Assembly (NCBI GenBank): GCA_965249005.1
Contig: CBDFLD010000008.1
Coordinates: 1-64,000, forward strand
Reading direction: 5' to 3'
DNA length: 64,000 nucleotides
From: CBDFLD01 sp965249005
Lineage (GTDB): Bacteria > Acidobacteriota > UBA6911
Shown here: piece by piece, positions 52,993 through 62,600 of the stretch
Numbering within the stretch: the stretch's first letter is position 1
Layout of the letters: the number at the start of each line of letters is the position of its first letter
The notes under the pieces: generated by a model
Seen by the model: only the letters and a program-made list of their open reading frames with translations
Database searches by the model: none
What the model was told of the DNA's origin: nothing
Position numbers and translations under genes: made by a program

Positions 52993-53964
52993 TCAATCAA
53001 TGTGAATGACCCGCTCTTCTTCGACCGAGCGCTCGCACGCCTCGACGATCTTCTGTGCCATGATGGCGTCGTCGACAGTGGAGAGTGGAGCCAAGCCATT
53101 GCGGACACACTCGTCGACAAAATAGCGGCCCTCGTTGAGGATGGAATAGCGGTACGCAGAGTAGGTCTGGGAGTGGACGATACCGGGCTTCAGCTCCACC
53201 CAGTCGCGATAGCTATAGCGGGTGGAACCGGCCGTGCCGATCACCTTGACGACGACCGTCCATGGATCGGAGGAATGATCATCGGCGGCGAAGCTGGCGC
53301 ACAAGTGCGCGAGAGCACCATTGGCCATTCTCAAATTGACCATCGCGATGTCCTCTCGAGTCAACTCTTCGTAGTGTAGGGTTGCTTTCATGGCAGCCAG
53401 ACTCGACGGAGCGCCGCCCAGATACAACAAGATGTAGGAGTGGTGGGTCAGTATCTGGCGGATGATGCCGGGGTAGCGGGACATTACTTCTTCGGGATGA
53501 TGAATGTTGTACAGGACATAGATCTGAACCAGCTTACCCAGCTCACCCTTCTGAATCAGCTGCCGGCTGCGAATGATGCTGTCGTCATATATGTAGTTGT
53601 GGCCTGGCATACAGACCCGGTTCGCCCTCTTGGCTGCCTCTTTCATCTGCTGGATTTCATCGATGCTAACGCCCAATGGTTTTTCTACCAAGACGTGCTT
53701 GCCGGCCTCCAGTGCCATGAGCGTGTATTGAAGGTGGGTTTCGAGATTGGTCAGGACGAACACGGCATCCAGCGCCGGGTCCGATACCAACTCTTCGGGG
53801 CTCGCATAGACTTTGCAGCCGAACTCCTTGGCGCGCTGTTTGGCCTTTTCGGCAGTACGGTTCCAAAGTCCGGCCAATTCCGCATTGGCACATTTCCGAA
53901 CTGCGTCCGCGTGCAGGCCGGACACATCTCCGGCTCCAATAAATCCGATCTTTATAGGCTTCAC
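52993..53964 (-). CDS. Gfo/Idh/MocA-family oxidoreductase (second)
   Basis: 323 residues. Rossmann motif IKIGFIGAGDVSGLHADAV, VLTNLETHLQYTLMALEAGK, then the signature VEKPLGVSIDEI near residue 95. The catalytic region contains GHNYIYDDSII and RQILTHHSYILLYLGG with the conserved His pair. Cytosolic, standard length. First gene of a minus-strand operon with two exported glycosidases, so it likely oxidises a released sugar. The paralogue at 8812-9945 is distant in sequence. Confidence 0.86.
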   Translation of the reverse strand: MKPIKIGFIGAGDVSGLHADAVRKCANAELAGLWNRTAEKAKQRAKEFGCKVYASPEELVSDPALDAVFVLTNLETHLQYTLMALEAGKHVLVEKPLGVSIDEIQQMKEAAKRANRVCMPGHNYIYDDSIIRSRQLIQKGELGKLVQIYVLYNIHHPEEVMSRYPGIIRQILTHHSYILLYLGGAPSSLAAMKATLHYEELTREDIAMVNLRMANGALAHLCASFAADDHSSDPWTVVVKVIGTAGSTRYSYRDWVELKPGIVHSQTYSAYRYSILNEGRYFVDECVRNGLAPLSTVDDAIMAQKIVEACERSVEEERVIHID

Positions 53965-54049
53965 AATGTACCTCTCTCAGTTCGGGGCCCACGACCGCAC
54001 GGCAAGGGTTTCCCACTGATAAGCCCAGCCCTCGATGCCCCACTGCTTC

Positions 54050-54619
54050 TTACCGGACAGAGGTCGAACCGGTGACGATCTCCACGCTGTCGATCTCAAT
54101 CGTGTTCTCTCCCTTCGCTCCCTGCGTGGAGCCAAGGTCTAAGAGCACATATCCGTTCTCGAGGATATACGAATCCAAGGCGTCTTTTTTGACGGGTGAG
54201 TCGTCAGTGACTCGAAAATCGTTCGGCGTCAACGCCACCACTTGCCAGGTGTCGGCCGCAAGGGGCGCGGTCGCCATGAAACGGGCCCGGTCCGGATCTC
54301 CAAGCGAGACAACCAACGTGATCGCTAGGTGGGATTTCAACCGAAGGGTCAGCTTCTCGAACGCGGTCATGGCAGCCTGGAAGTGAACCAACATGCGGGG
54401 CTTTCCGCGTGGATAACTATAGACCAGCTTCCCGTCCGTCGCGGTCAACTCAGTGTCGGTGGCCGGATTGCGTTCTTGATCATACGCCGCCCAGCCCGTG
54501 GACGTGTTGCACTCGTAGGTCACCGGGTCAGACGCCCTCGCCGCAGGGATGACAGACACAAACAGGAGGCAAAGCAGTGAAAAAGTCCGGGCAGGGACCA
54601 GACGCGCATCGATGGGCAT
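54050..54619 (-). CDS. Secreted beta-sandwich (carbohydrate-binding-like) protein
   Basis: 189 residues from ATG 54619 (GGAG 6 nt upstream; a longer in-frame start at 54661 is less supported). Signal peptide FSLLCLLFVSVIPAARA. The mature part reads as one jelly-roll: KLVYSYPRGKPRMLVHFQA, FEKLTLRLKSHLAITLVVSL, WQVVALTPNDFRV, and a last strand TIEIDSVEIVTG. The pattern resembles CIA30/CBM-like domains that bind glycans. No catalytic motif is seen. It ends 85 nt before the Gfo/Idh start on the same strand and may lead that operon. Confidence 0.6.
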   Translation of the reverse strand: MPIDARLVPARTFSLLCLLFVSVIPAARASDPVTYECNTSTGWAAYDQERNPATDTELTATDGKLVYSYPRGKPRMLVHFQAAMTAFEKLTLRLKSHLAITLVVSLGDPDRARFMATAPLAADTWQVVALTPNDFRVTDDSPVKKDALDSYILENGYVLLDLGSTQGAKGENTIEIDSVEIVTGSTSVR

Positions 54620-54767
54620 TGGAAGCTCCGTGTAGAGGATTACTTTCCGATTAACGAGCACTACCCTTCAAAGGCAAACGGAAGTATTCTACAACCTGGA
54701 TGAGAGATTCGCATCCACTGATGTACGGTGGTGGGGGTGGCGTTCTCGGGGAGGAAGTCCACCATGA

Positions 54768-54792
54768 GCCGCCCACGGCGTGGCTGGCCTAC
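54768..54792 (-). repeat. GTAG palindromic repeat, copy 7
   Basis: On the minus strand: GTAG, GCCAGCCAC, GCC, GTGGGCGGC, with two stem mismatches. It lies directly before the SD of the cupin gene and does not overlap any stop codon I can identify. Confidence 0.75.
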
Positions 54793-54805
54793 GCAGGTGA
54801 AGACA

Positions 54806-55153
54806 ATGTCAGATTCACGATATCAGGTCGTTCACATGGACGAAGTTGCTTCCGTTGAGTGTCCCTGCGGGTCTACGAAACGCGTCTTCGGAAAGGACTC
54901 GGACGGGCTTGCGTCCTTTCATGTAGTAGACATCAAGACAGACGCCGAGCGGCATTATCATAAGCGGCTCACGGAAATCTACTATGTCCTGGAAGGCGAA
55001 GGGCACATGGAACTGGACGGCAAACGCATCCCGGTGCATCCCGGTAGCGCGATACTGATCAAACCGGGTTGCCGCCATCGTGCTGTGGGGAAGCTAAAGA
55101 TAATCAACGTGCCTGTCCCCGCATTTGATCCTGCCGACGAGTGGTTCGATTGA
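54806..55153 (+). CDS. Cupin-domain protein
   Basis: 115 residues from ATG 54806 (SD AGGTGA). Single cupin barrel: motif 1 reads HYHKRLTEIYYVLEGEG (two His, Glu), and motif 2 PGSAILIKPGCRHRA supplies the last His. Small single-domain cupins like this bind a metal and act as mannose-6-phosphate isomerase-like, sugar-binding or dioxygenase-like proteins. Cytosolic. It stands alone, convergent with the propeller/PHP gene, with a palindromic repeat just before its SD. Confidence 0.8.
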   Translation: MSDSRYQVVHMDEVASVECPCGSTKRVFGKDSDGLASFHVVDIKTDAERHYHKRLTEIYYVLEGEGHMELDGKRIPVHPGSAILIKPGCRHRAVGKLKIINVPVPAFDPADEWFD

Positions 55154-55217
55154 GCCCCCGATTTTTTCACCTTCGACTCGATGGTAGTGTCCCTCATAAA
55201 TGGGAACTTCGCCTCTT

Positions 55218-57821
55218 TCAAGGCTTACGGACCCAGATGGGGCTGGACCAGGCCATTTCGTTGGGAAAACTGGAGGCCAGCTTGGCCGAGGCCGAGGTGA
55301 GCCGTTTGACTTCGGAAATGGCGGGGTCTTTCGGCTGGGTGACGCGCACGTAGTACATGGCGTCGGCGTCGAACTGCTCGTCGTTCCAGGTTAAACGGTA
55401 CTCCTTGGTCTTGGGGAAAACCGAGGCAACAACAGGAAAGGGATAGGGTCCGCCCTCGACGTGCTTGACGATCTCGATCTTCTCGAGAGGGGCGGTCCCG
55501 ATGACGTGCACTGCAAGGCTTGGTGCTCCGTGGGCGGTGATCTTGCTACCCATCAGATGTCCGTTGATCTGAAAGTCGAGGTAAATCGGCTCACCGCTCG
55601 TGGCATAGCAGCGGCGCTCGCGCAACCCATCGAGGATGTCGCGGCGGTTGAGCGAGGGAGCGAAGACAACCGTCAATGCCGTTTCCCGTTCGGAGTACAG
55701 ATCGTGGTTGTCGCTGCCGCCGACCACCCCCAGCTGCAACCCCGTGGCCCAGCCATCTTGCAATGATGCGCCATGAACCTCCATTGTGGTGTGGCCGGGA
55801 TTTCCATAGTACTCGCCTCGTCCCCAGTGAGAAACAATCTCGGAGTCGGGCTCCACACGGGTATCGATGACGTCCCACCGGGTGCCCCCCGATATGGCAC
55901 GGGGCAAATGGTGGGCAAACATGATGCCGTCCGTCGTATGCAGGAACCGATTCAGCTCCGTCACGGTGTCGGCGTCGCCGTCGACGGAGATGACGGTTGG
56001 ATGATCGTCCGACTCGAAGACGAGGTGCTTGTGACCCTCTCGCGGTAGTTTGTAGTCTCCCTGCGACCATTCGAATCCAGAGAAGGCGACGAAGCGGCCG
56101 GGTTCGTTGAACGCTTTGGCCATCCGTTGAACCCAGCTGATCTCGGAAATAAGGAACTTGTGTGCTTCTGTATGGGGGGTCAACGCCACGAAGTCGATCC
56201 CGCGCCGGTCCCGGGCGAAGGCGTAGTACTGGTCAGGACTGCCTACGTGGCCGTCGTCCATCAAGAGATGACCGTGAAGGTCTCCGTAATAAACGTTGTA
56301 AGTTCGACCGCCGGCTTCGACCGGAGTCCGGACAAAAGATGAGCCGGGCTGAGTAGGATAAACACGCTCGGCGAATTGAGGAGCCGTGGGTGAAGAGCCC
56401 GACGAGAGCACGGGCTCGGTTGCCTCCCGCGATGCTGCCTTCAAGGTGCGGATAAAGATGTCGCGGTTGGTGAACCAGCCACGGTCCCGTTCGTAGGCCA
56501 GCTGCAGCGTGCGGTCGGAGAGTTGAAGCGCAGACGGGTGATTGTCGATGCGGCCATTAATGCTCCGGCCCCCCAGGACCAGCCAAGATGCCTCGGGCAG
56601 CGGCTCGCTGGCGCCGAGCTCCACGACGTCGGCCCAGCGGTCTCCCTGGTAATACGTCGCCATGATACGAAAGTTGAGATGGCTATTGAGCTTTTGCCAG
56701 AAGGCCCAGACGCGTCCGTCGGTGCCGGCAAATAGAAGGGGCATGTCGCCGTCGGCAGTGAGAAGGCCGGCCGGGTTGCCGGCGAGGGGATCGGGATAGA
56801 GCCACTGGTCGTCCTTGAGGACGGAAAGCAAGATGCGCGGTCTGGGGTTTGGGTCATCGCGCACGCCACGGAGCCCCCAGAGGGGTTCGGGAGCGACATT
56901 CTGGGCACAGGCTACCCACAAGTTGCCCGAGGAGTCTGCCGCCACACTGGGGGCGTAGAGATCGAGGGAAGAATCGTGCGGGGCTCGCTGGACGGAGGAC
57001 CAAACCCCATTGTGCCGCTGGCGCAGATAAACGGCGTAGCGGCCGGAAACCGCACTATCCCACGCGACTGCGAGGCCGCCGGAGGGAAGCACCGCGAGTG
57101 AGGGCCGATAGTTGTGGGCGGCGTTGGTACTGATGCGTTCGGGTTGGCTCCATTGGTTTCGGCGATAGACGCGACAGTAGATCTGATAGTGGCCGTCGCG
57201 GAGCGATTCCCAGGCAACCCAGATGTTGCCCTCGAGATCGACGGCGGCGCGCGGCGCGGCATCGATGGCGAGATGTTCGGTGAGATGAAACTCCGGGCCG
57301 AGTGTCAGATCGGGGTTGATACTGCGGCCAACTACATCGTGATTTCCGTTGCGGCGCGTGCTCCAGAAGACCCAGGTGCGGCCGTCGGGGGCGGCGACCG
57401 CGGTGGGTTCCCAGTTGATTCCGTGGCTGGTGCTGAGGATGATGGAATCGGCCCACTGGTCGCCTTGCCGGTGACGCGCGAGGATCTTGTCTCCACGGAC
57501 GTAGTGTTCGGTCAGTCCGACACGAGTCGGGTCCTTGAGACGGGTGGAGGCCCAGAAGAGCCACTGGCGTCCCCGCGTGTCGAGCGCCTGCGCGGGGTAG
57601 CCGTCATTGATGGCGTGCAATCCTTCGGGAGTGCTGATGAGGCGGGTAGAGTCGTGTTCGGTGATGGCGGGCGTATCGAACGGGGTGGTCGTGGAGAGGG
57701 CTGGAAGGGCGGCCATCGCTAACAGCGACACCCCCAGGGTCACCAAACCACATGCCGCTCTTTTTTGATTCGTAGTTAATTTGAGCTGAAACAATCGATC
57801 TGTTCGAGACAAGTGGTCCAT
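55218..57821 (-). CDS. Exported BNR-propeller/PHP (DUF3604-like) protein, intact
   Basis: 867 residues. Hydrophobic signal segment (LVTLGVSLLAMAALPALS). Residues about 60-490 are repeated propeller blades (WLFWASTRL, TWVFWSTRRNG, NIWVAWESLRDG, SGGLAVAWDS, RVWAFWQKL). Residues about 510-790 form a PHP/DUF3604-like metallohydrolase with NVYYGDLHGHLLMDDG, FVALTPHTEAHKF, MFAHHLPRAI and VVGGSDNHDLY carrying the His/Asp/Glu ligands. A C-terminal beta domain ends in WSSPIWV. The disrupted paralogue at 13908-16071 has the same architecture. It follows a sulfatase and an Oar-type receptor on one strand, suggesting an exported phosphoesterase-like step on a sulfated substrate. The reaction is unknown. 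Confidence 0.75.
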   Translation of the reverse strand: MDHLSRTDRLFQLKLTTNQKRAACGLVTLGVSLLAMAALPALSTTTPFDTPAITEHDSTRLISTPEGLHAINDGYPAQALDTRGRQWLFWASTRLKDPTRVGLTEHYVRGDKILARHRQGDQWADSIILSTSHGINWEPTAVAAPDGRTWVFWSTRRNGNHDVVGRSINPDLTLGPEFHLTEHLAIDAAPRAAVDLEGNIWVAWESLRDGHYQIYCRVYRRNQWSQPERISTNAAHNYRPSLAVLPSGGLAVAWDSAVSGRYAVYLRQRHNGVWSSVQRAPHDSSLDLYAPSVAADSSGNLWVACAQNVAPEPLWGLRGVRDDPNPRPRILLSVLKDDQWLYPDPLAGNPAGLLTADGDMPLLFAGTDGRVWAFWQKLNSHLNFRIMATYYQGDRWADVVELGASEPLPEASWLVLGGRSINGRIDNHPSALQLSDRTLQLAYERDRGWFTNRDIFIRTLKAASREATEPVLSSGSSPTAPQFAERVYPTQPGSSFVRTPVEAGGRTYNVYYGDLHGHLLMDDGHVGSPDQYYAFARDRRGIDFVALTPHTEAHKFLISEISWVQRMAKAFNEPGRFVAFSGFEWSQGDYKLPREGHKHLVFESDDHPTVISVDGDADTVTELNRFLHTTDGIMFAHHLPRAISGGTRWDVIDTRVEPDSEIVSHWGRGEYYGNPGHTTMEVHGASLQDGWATGLQLGVVGGSDNHDLYSERETALTVVFAPSLNRRDILDGLRERRCYATSGEPIYLDFQINGHLMGSKITAHGAPSLAVHVIGTAPLEKIEIVKHVEGGPYPFPVVASVFPKTKEYRLTWNDEQFDADAMYYVRVTQPKDPAISEVKRLTSASAKLASSFPNEMAWSSPIWVRKP

Positions 57822-57892
57822 TCTCCCGTTGCACGGTCTAGCCCAGTACCACTGTTCGTAGAATACGCTACCGTATTTACGAACAGGAGGTG

Positions 57893-59620
57893 CTAGCCAA
57901 TCAATTTCTTGATTTCATCCCTGGGAAGTACGCCGCAGCGATCGGCCCACCGAGAGTATAGCGCGGCCAACTCTGTTACCTTTTCGGGGTGCCGCTGTGC
58001 CAGGTTGTTGCGCTCGGTGCGGTCCGCTTCGAGGTTGTAGAGTTCCCAGTCGCCGGGATAGCGGGTCACCAGCTTCCACTCATCTTTGCGCACGGCGCGG
58101 TTTCCCTCGTGCTCCCAGTACATGGCGTCGCGATTTTCGCTGCGCTGCCCCTCCAAGATAGGCACCAGAGTCCTGCCCTCCAGCGGCGTGATGGACTCGC
58201 CTCCGAATGACTCAGGATATTTGGCGCCAGCAACGTCCACGCAAGTGGCCATGATATCGGTCACCTGTCCGGGTTGGTGCGTGATTTCGTTTTTCCGGAT
58301 CACTCCGGGCCAGTACGCAATCAGGGGGGTGGCAATTCCGCCCTCATGAATCCAGTGTTTATAGAGCCGGAAGGGGGTGTTGCTCGCATTGGCCCAGGGC
58401 ACACCGTAACTTGCGTACGTGTCGGGCGGGCCCGGGAAAATGGACGGGTGGTTGCCCGAACGTACCGGCCGGCCGTCGGGAGCAAACTCCGGTACGAGCG
58501 CCTTTGCAGGGCCGGTGAGGTAGTTTCGCATGTCCCGGGGCAGTTCTTCGGCGCAGCCCCCATTGTCCGCCAAGAAAAGCACAAGCGTATTTTCTTCCTG
58601 CCCGGTTTCTCTCAGCGTCTCCATGATCCTTCCCACACCGCGGTCCATCTGGTCGATCATGGCCGCATACACGGCCATCCTCTCGATCTGCCATGCCTGG
58701 TGAGGTGCGTCGCCCCACGAGGGGACTTTTTTATCCCGCTCCGTTATGGCCCAGTCGGGTTGGACCAATCCCATTTCGATCATCCCGTGGTGGCGCTCGG
58801 ATCGGAGCGCATCCCACCCCGCTCGATAGAGGGGGCGGTATCTCTCGACATCTTCCGGCAGTGCGTGCAGCGGCCAATGGGGCGCGGTGTATGCGGTATA
58901 GAGAAAGAAAGGTTCTTCTCTCTGGCTCGACTCCTCAATGGAGTCCACCGCGGCTTCGGTCACCGCATCGGTATAGAAATAATCTTTGCCTGGGCCCTCC
59001 GGTTCGACCCGGGTGTTGCCTCGGACCAAGAAAGGAGGGTCGTAATAGCTCCCGGCCCCAAGGATTTCGCCGTAATATTTTTCGAATCCTCTTTGAAGCG
59101 GCCAGTTGTGTTTCGACTCGGTCCGGAAACCCGGGGTAACATGCCATTTCCCCACGATCGCGGTCCGGTAGCCCGCGGGACGGAGTGCCTCACCGATCGT
59201 CACACATTGGCGGTTGAGCTCTCCTTGGTAGGCCGGCAGTCCGAGGGCCTCGGTCATGAGACCGATGCCGGCTTGATGGGGATAGAGACCGGTCAGCAGG
59301 CAGGCTCGCGTCGGGCAGCAGCGAGCCATGTTGTAGAACTGGGTAAAGCGCAACCCGCCCGAGGCAAGCCGATCCAGGTTGGGGGTGGAAATCTCTGCAC
59401 CGTAGCAGCCGATGTCGGAAAAGCCCATGTCATCGGCCATGATGACAATGATGTTCGGTTGCTTCGCTTTCGATCCTGAGGCGTCTGTTACTTCCTCAGA
59501 GTGTGGATCCCGGGGGCCACAACCCGTTTCGAGCCCGAGCAGGCCTAGCGTGCCTGCGGCCCCCATCCGAATGAAGTCCCGTCGTGACCGAAAGTCCTTT
59601 TGAGATCGGCTTGATGACAC
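57893..59620 (-). CDS. Tat-exported arylsulfatase (formylglycine type)
   Basis: 575 residues from GTG 59620 (GGAGAG close upstream), rather than TTG 59641. A twin-arginine signal (RSRRDFIRMGAAGTLGLLGL) is followed by a lipobox-like TGC. S1 sulfatase landmarks: NIIVIMADDMGFSDIGCYG, active-site motif C101-C-P-T-R in ARCCPTRACLLTGLYPHQAG, VGKWHVTPG, distal metal ligands in LFLADNGGCAEELP, and a C-terminal LVTRYPGDWELYNLEADRTE. Standard arylsulfatase A-like length. It lies 17 nt after the receptor gene and 71 nt before the propeller/PHP gene, all on the minus strand. No maturase gene is present here. Confidence 0.9.
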   Translation of the reverse strand: MSSSRSQKDFRSRRDFIRMGAAGTLGLLGLETGCGPRDPHSEEVTDASGSKAKQPNIIVIMADDMGFSDIGCYGAEISTPNLDRLASGGLRFTQFYNMARCCPTRACLLTGLYPHQAGIGLMTEALGLPAYQGELNRQCVTIGEALRPAGYRTAIVGKWHVTPGFRTESKHNWPLQRGFEKYYGEILGAGSYYDPPFLVRGNTRVEPEGPGKDYFYTDAVTEAAVDSIEESSQREEPFFLYTAYTAPHWPLHALPEDVERYRPLYRAGWDALRSERHHGMIEMGLVQPDWAITERDKKVPSWGDAPHQAWQIERMAVYAAMIDQMDRGVGRIMETLRETGQEENTLVLFLADNGGCAEELPRDMRNYLTGPAKALVPEFAPDGRPVRSGNHPSIFPGPPDTYASYGVPWANASNTPFRLYKHWIHEGGIATPLIAYWPGVIRKNEITHQPGQVTDIMATCVDVAGAKYPESFGGESITPLEGRTLVPILEGQRSENRDAMYWEHEGNRAVRKDEWKLVTRYPGDWELYNLEADRTERNNLAQRHPEKVTELAALYSRWADRCGVLPRDEIKKLIG

Positions 59621-59637
59621 GAACTCTCCAGGACAGG

Positions 59638-62600
59638 TCAAAAAGTGATGCGCAGCGCAAACTGTATCTGCCTGGGTGTTCCTCGAATCGTGGTGATCTG
59701 CCCGCCCGTGGGCGCGTCGATCGCCGCGCCGGGGACCCCCAAGTTCGCACAGTTGAGGATGTTGAAAAACTCGGCGCGAAACTCGAGGTTGACCTCTTCA
59801 TAGAGCCTGGCTCTCTTTCTCAATCCGACGTCCCAGGTGGCAAAACCCGGAGTAAGAATCAAATTGCGACCGGAGTTTCCGAACCTGAAGAAACTTCCAT
59901 TGGCATCCGTGGTGGCAGCCCGAAAGCGTCCAGGTCGAACCATCGCTCCACGGTGCTCTGGCTTTCCGGGAGGTTGCCGTCCCCCACCCGATCGGGGCGC
60001 AGCTGGATGCCGGTCGGGTTGTTGGTCGAGAGTCTCGGCGTCAAGCGCGTCCCATCCTGCAGCGTCAGGATGCCGGTCAGCGCCCAGCCTCCCAGAATCG
60101 CGTCGATCGCAGTGGGGACGTTCATCCCTGGCAGTTCGTAGACATAGGAAAAGACAAACCGGTTGCGCATGTCGAAAGTCGAGTTGGCGCGGTTTTGGCC
60201 CACGTTGAAGGAATCTTGGGGACGCGTATTGGTCGCATTGTTCACGATCACCCCGTTGCTTTGCTCGTCGATCGAGTGTCCCCAAGTGTAGGACGCCAGA
60301 AACCAAAGTCCTTCTGAAAAACGCTTCTGGCCCTTCACTTGCAGAGAGTGATAGTGGGAATTGGCCCATCCGGCGTAATGCCTCACCAGATCGAGGCTCT
60401 GGGAGATACGCTTGGGTCCGCCGAAGTCACTGCCGGGAACGGCCGGATTGGGAAGCGGCTGGTTGATGTTGCGTTCGCCCAGAAGATGCGTCCCCTTGGC
60501 TCCCGCATAGGCCACATCGAAGAGGATATCGCCCGGGAGGGCGCGCTGCAGATTGAGATTCCAAAATTGCACGTAGGCGTTGTCGACCTCATCCGGAAAA
60601 TCAAAAACGCTTCCCGCGGGGTTGTCCGGGTCTCCGGGCATGGGCAACGGTGGACCTCCCGAGAGTGTGAATGGGGGACGCCCGCCGAAGGCGCCGTTGG
60701 CGACTGTATTCTCGGAGAAAAAGGGAGGATTCTGATAGGTGCGTCCTGAGACACTCAGGGTGGAGTTGTATTCGTTGAATGAGGAGATGGCATAGCCGGC
60801 CCGCAAGACGGTCTTTCCATCTTCCGTCAACGCATAGGCGAAACCCACCCGCGGCTGAAAGTTGAGCTTGCCCACATTGACGATACCCCGAGATGTGTCT
60901 TGGCCGGCGATCAGCATACGGACGTTGGCCGGATCGAAGTCGGCCTGCCGGTCGTTCTTTTCCACGAAGGGCTGAACGTAGTCCCAGCGCAAGCCGAGGT
61001 TCAACGTCAGCCTCGACGTCATCTTGAAATCATCCTGGATGAAGGCGCCAAACTCCCAGCCCGACTGAGTAGCCGGAAACTCGAGGAACTGGCGCTGGAT
61101 CACAAGTGGCACACCCAGCAGGAAACTGGCCACGGGATGACCATTCGCAAAGGGACCCCCGGGAGAAATGATATTCGTGGTCGAAAAGGCGCTAAAGATG
61201 AACAGCCCGCGGGGAGCGAGTATCTGAAGCGCGGTCAACTCGCGTCGCATGGCCTGGAAGCCGATTTTGATCCCGTGTCTGCCCTTGTTGAGGGCAACCG
61301 TATCGCCGAGCTGAATGATCCGGTTGTCGATCAAAGTCGGGAGCGCGACGCCGTCTCCCCAGAAGTTTTGAAAGGCGTTGTCGGCGTAGCCTTGGAGAAG
61401 AAGCAGGGGCGTGCCGCCGGAGTTCAGGTTGGCGTTTGCGATGCCCAGGTTTTCGCCTACCGGTTCATCTCCCGAAGGGGAGCGAATCCCCGCATCCTGG
61501 CTTGAAAAGGCGAAACGGAATTCGTTGAACAACGTGGGGCTGAAAATGTGGGTCTCGCCGAAAGCAACCTGGCTGTTGCGGATCTCAGTATCTGCAGCCA
61601 AGAGTGGTGGTCCACCACCTTTCCCGTAAATTCCCGGCTGGCTCGATAAAACGTCCTGGAAACTCCAACGGCCAAAAAGCGAATCGTTTTCCGACAGGTT
61701 ATGATCGACACGGACATCGAATTTGTGGTCATCGAGACTGATCCGGCCTTGCCTTGCCAGGTTGTTGACACCCCGAACCGACGCGGCGCCCTGCTGCAGG
61801 TTGGGCAGCGGCAAGAAGTCGAGGAATTTCGTGGCGGCCGGGTCCATGCGGCCCTGTGGGATCTGATTGCCTGGAAAGGGCGGCCGGTTGTCGAAGACCG
61901 GGTTCAAAGGGACCCCATTGAAAGGATCGTAAATCCGCCCGAGGCCGGTGAAGTCCCCCTGGCGCATCAGTGCCGTTGGAACCGAGGTAATGTGGGTTCG
62001 TCCCGCGCGGCTCAGTGTGGCCTGGTAGTCGAGGAAGAAAAAAGTCTTGTCTTTGACCAACGGGCCGCCGATCGTTCCGCCGAACTGATTGAAGTTGAAC
62101 GGAGGCGCCTTGAATTTGTCCACACCGGGGGTGAAGGCCCCGTCGCCGTCGACATCACGGATGTTCTGCGGATCCAGATCGAAGGGACTGCGGGCGTCCA
62201 GCGCACTGTTCCGAGCGAACCAGAAAAGACTCCCGTGAAAGTCATTCGACCCTCGCTTGAGCACCAGATTCACGATCGCGCCCGCCGCCCGGCCGTACTC
62301 GGCCGAGTAGTTGCTGTTGTCGATTCTGAATTCCTGCACAGCCTCCACCGGCGGAGTAAACATCGCGCCGTTGGCATGCACGTTGGTGAGGTTGGCCCCG
62401 TCTACCAGTAGATTGTTATTGGCCGAGCGCTGGCCATTGGAGTGGAACTTGGCCGGACCGCCGATCTCTCCCTCCGAGGTGGTGCTGACCCCGACGCTCA
62501 ACTGGACGAGCCGGGTGAGATCCCGTTGGTTCAGAGGCAGATTGGTGATCGCCTCCGGGACGATTTCCTGCCCCAGTTCCGAGCTTTCGCGCTTGACCAG

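Noticed and set aside
3891..54792. GTAG palindromes as integron attC sites or a CRISPR array
   Set aside because: They lack the paired GTTRRRY/RYYYAAC core sites of attC and there is no integron integrase. Copies are kilobases apart with no regular spacers, so they are not a CRISPR array.
58274..59479. 401-codon open frame on the plus strand
   Set aside because: It is antisense to the arylsulfatase gene, which has all active-site motifs; there is no sign of an independent gene.
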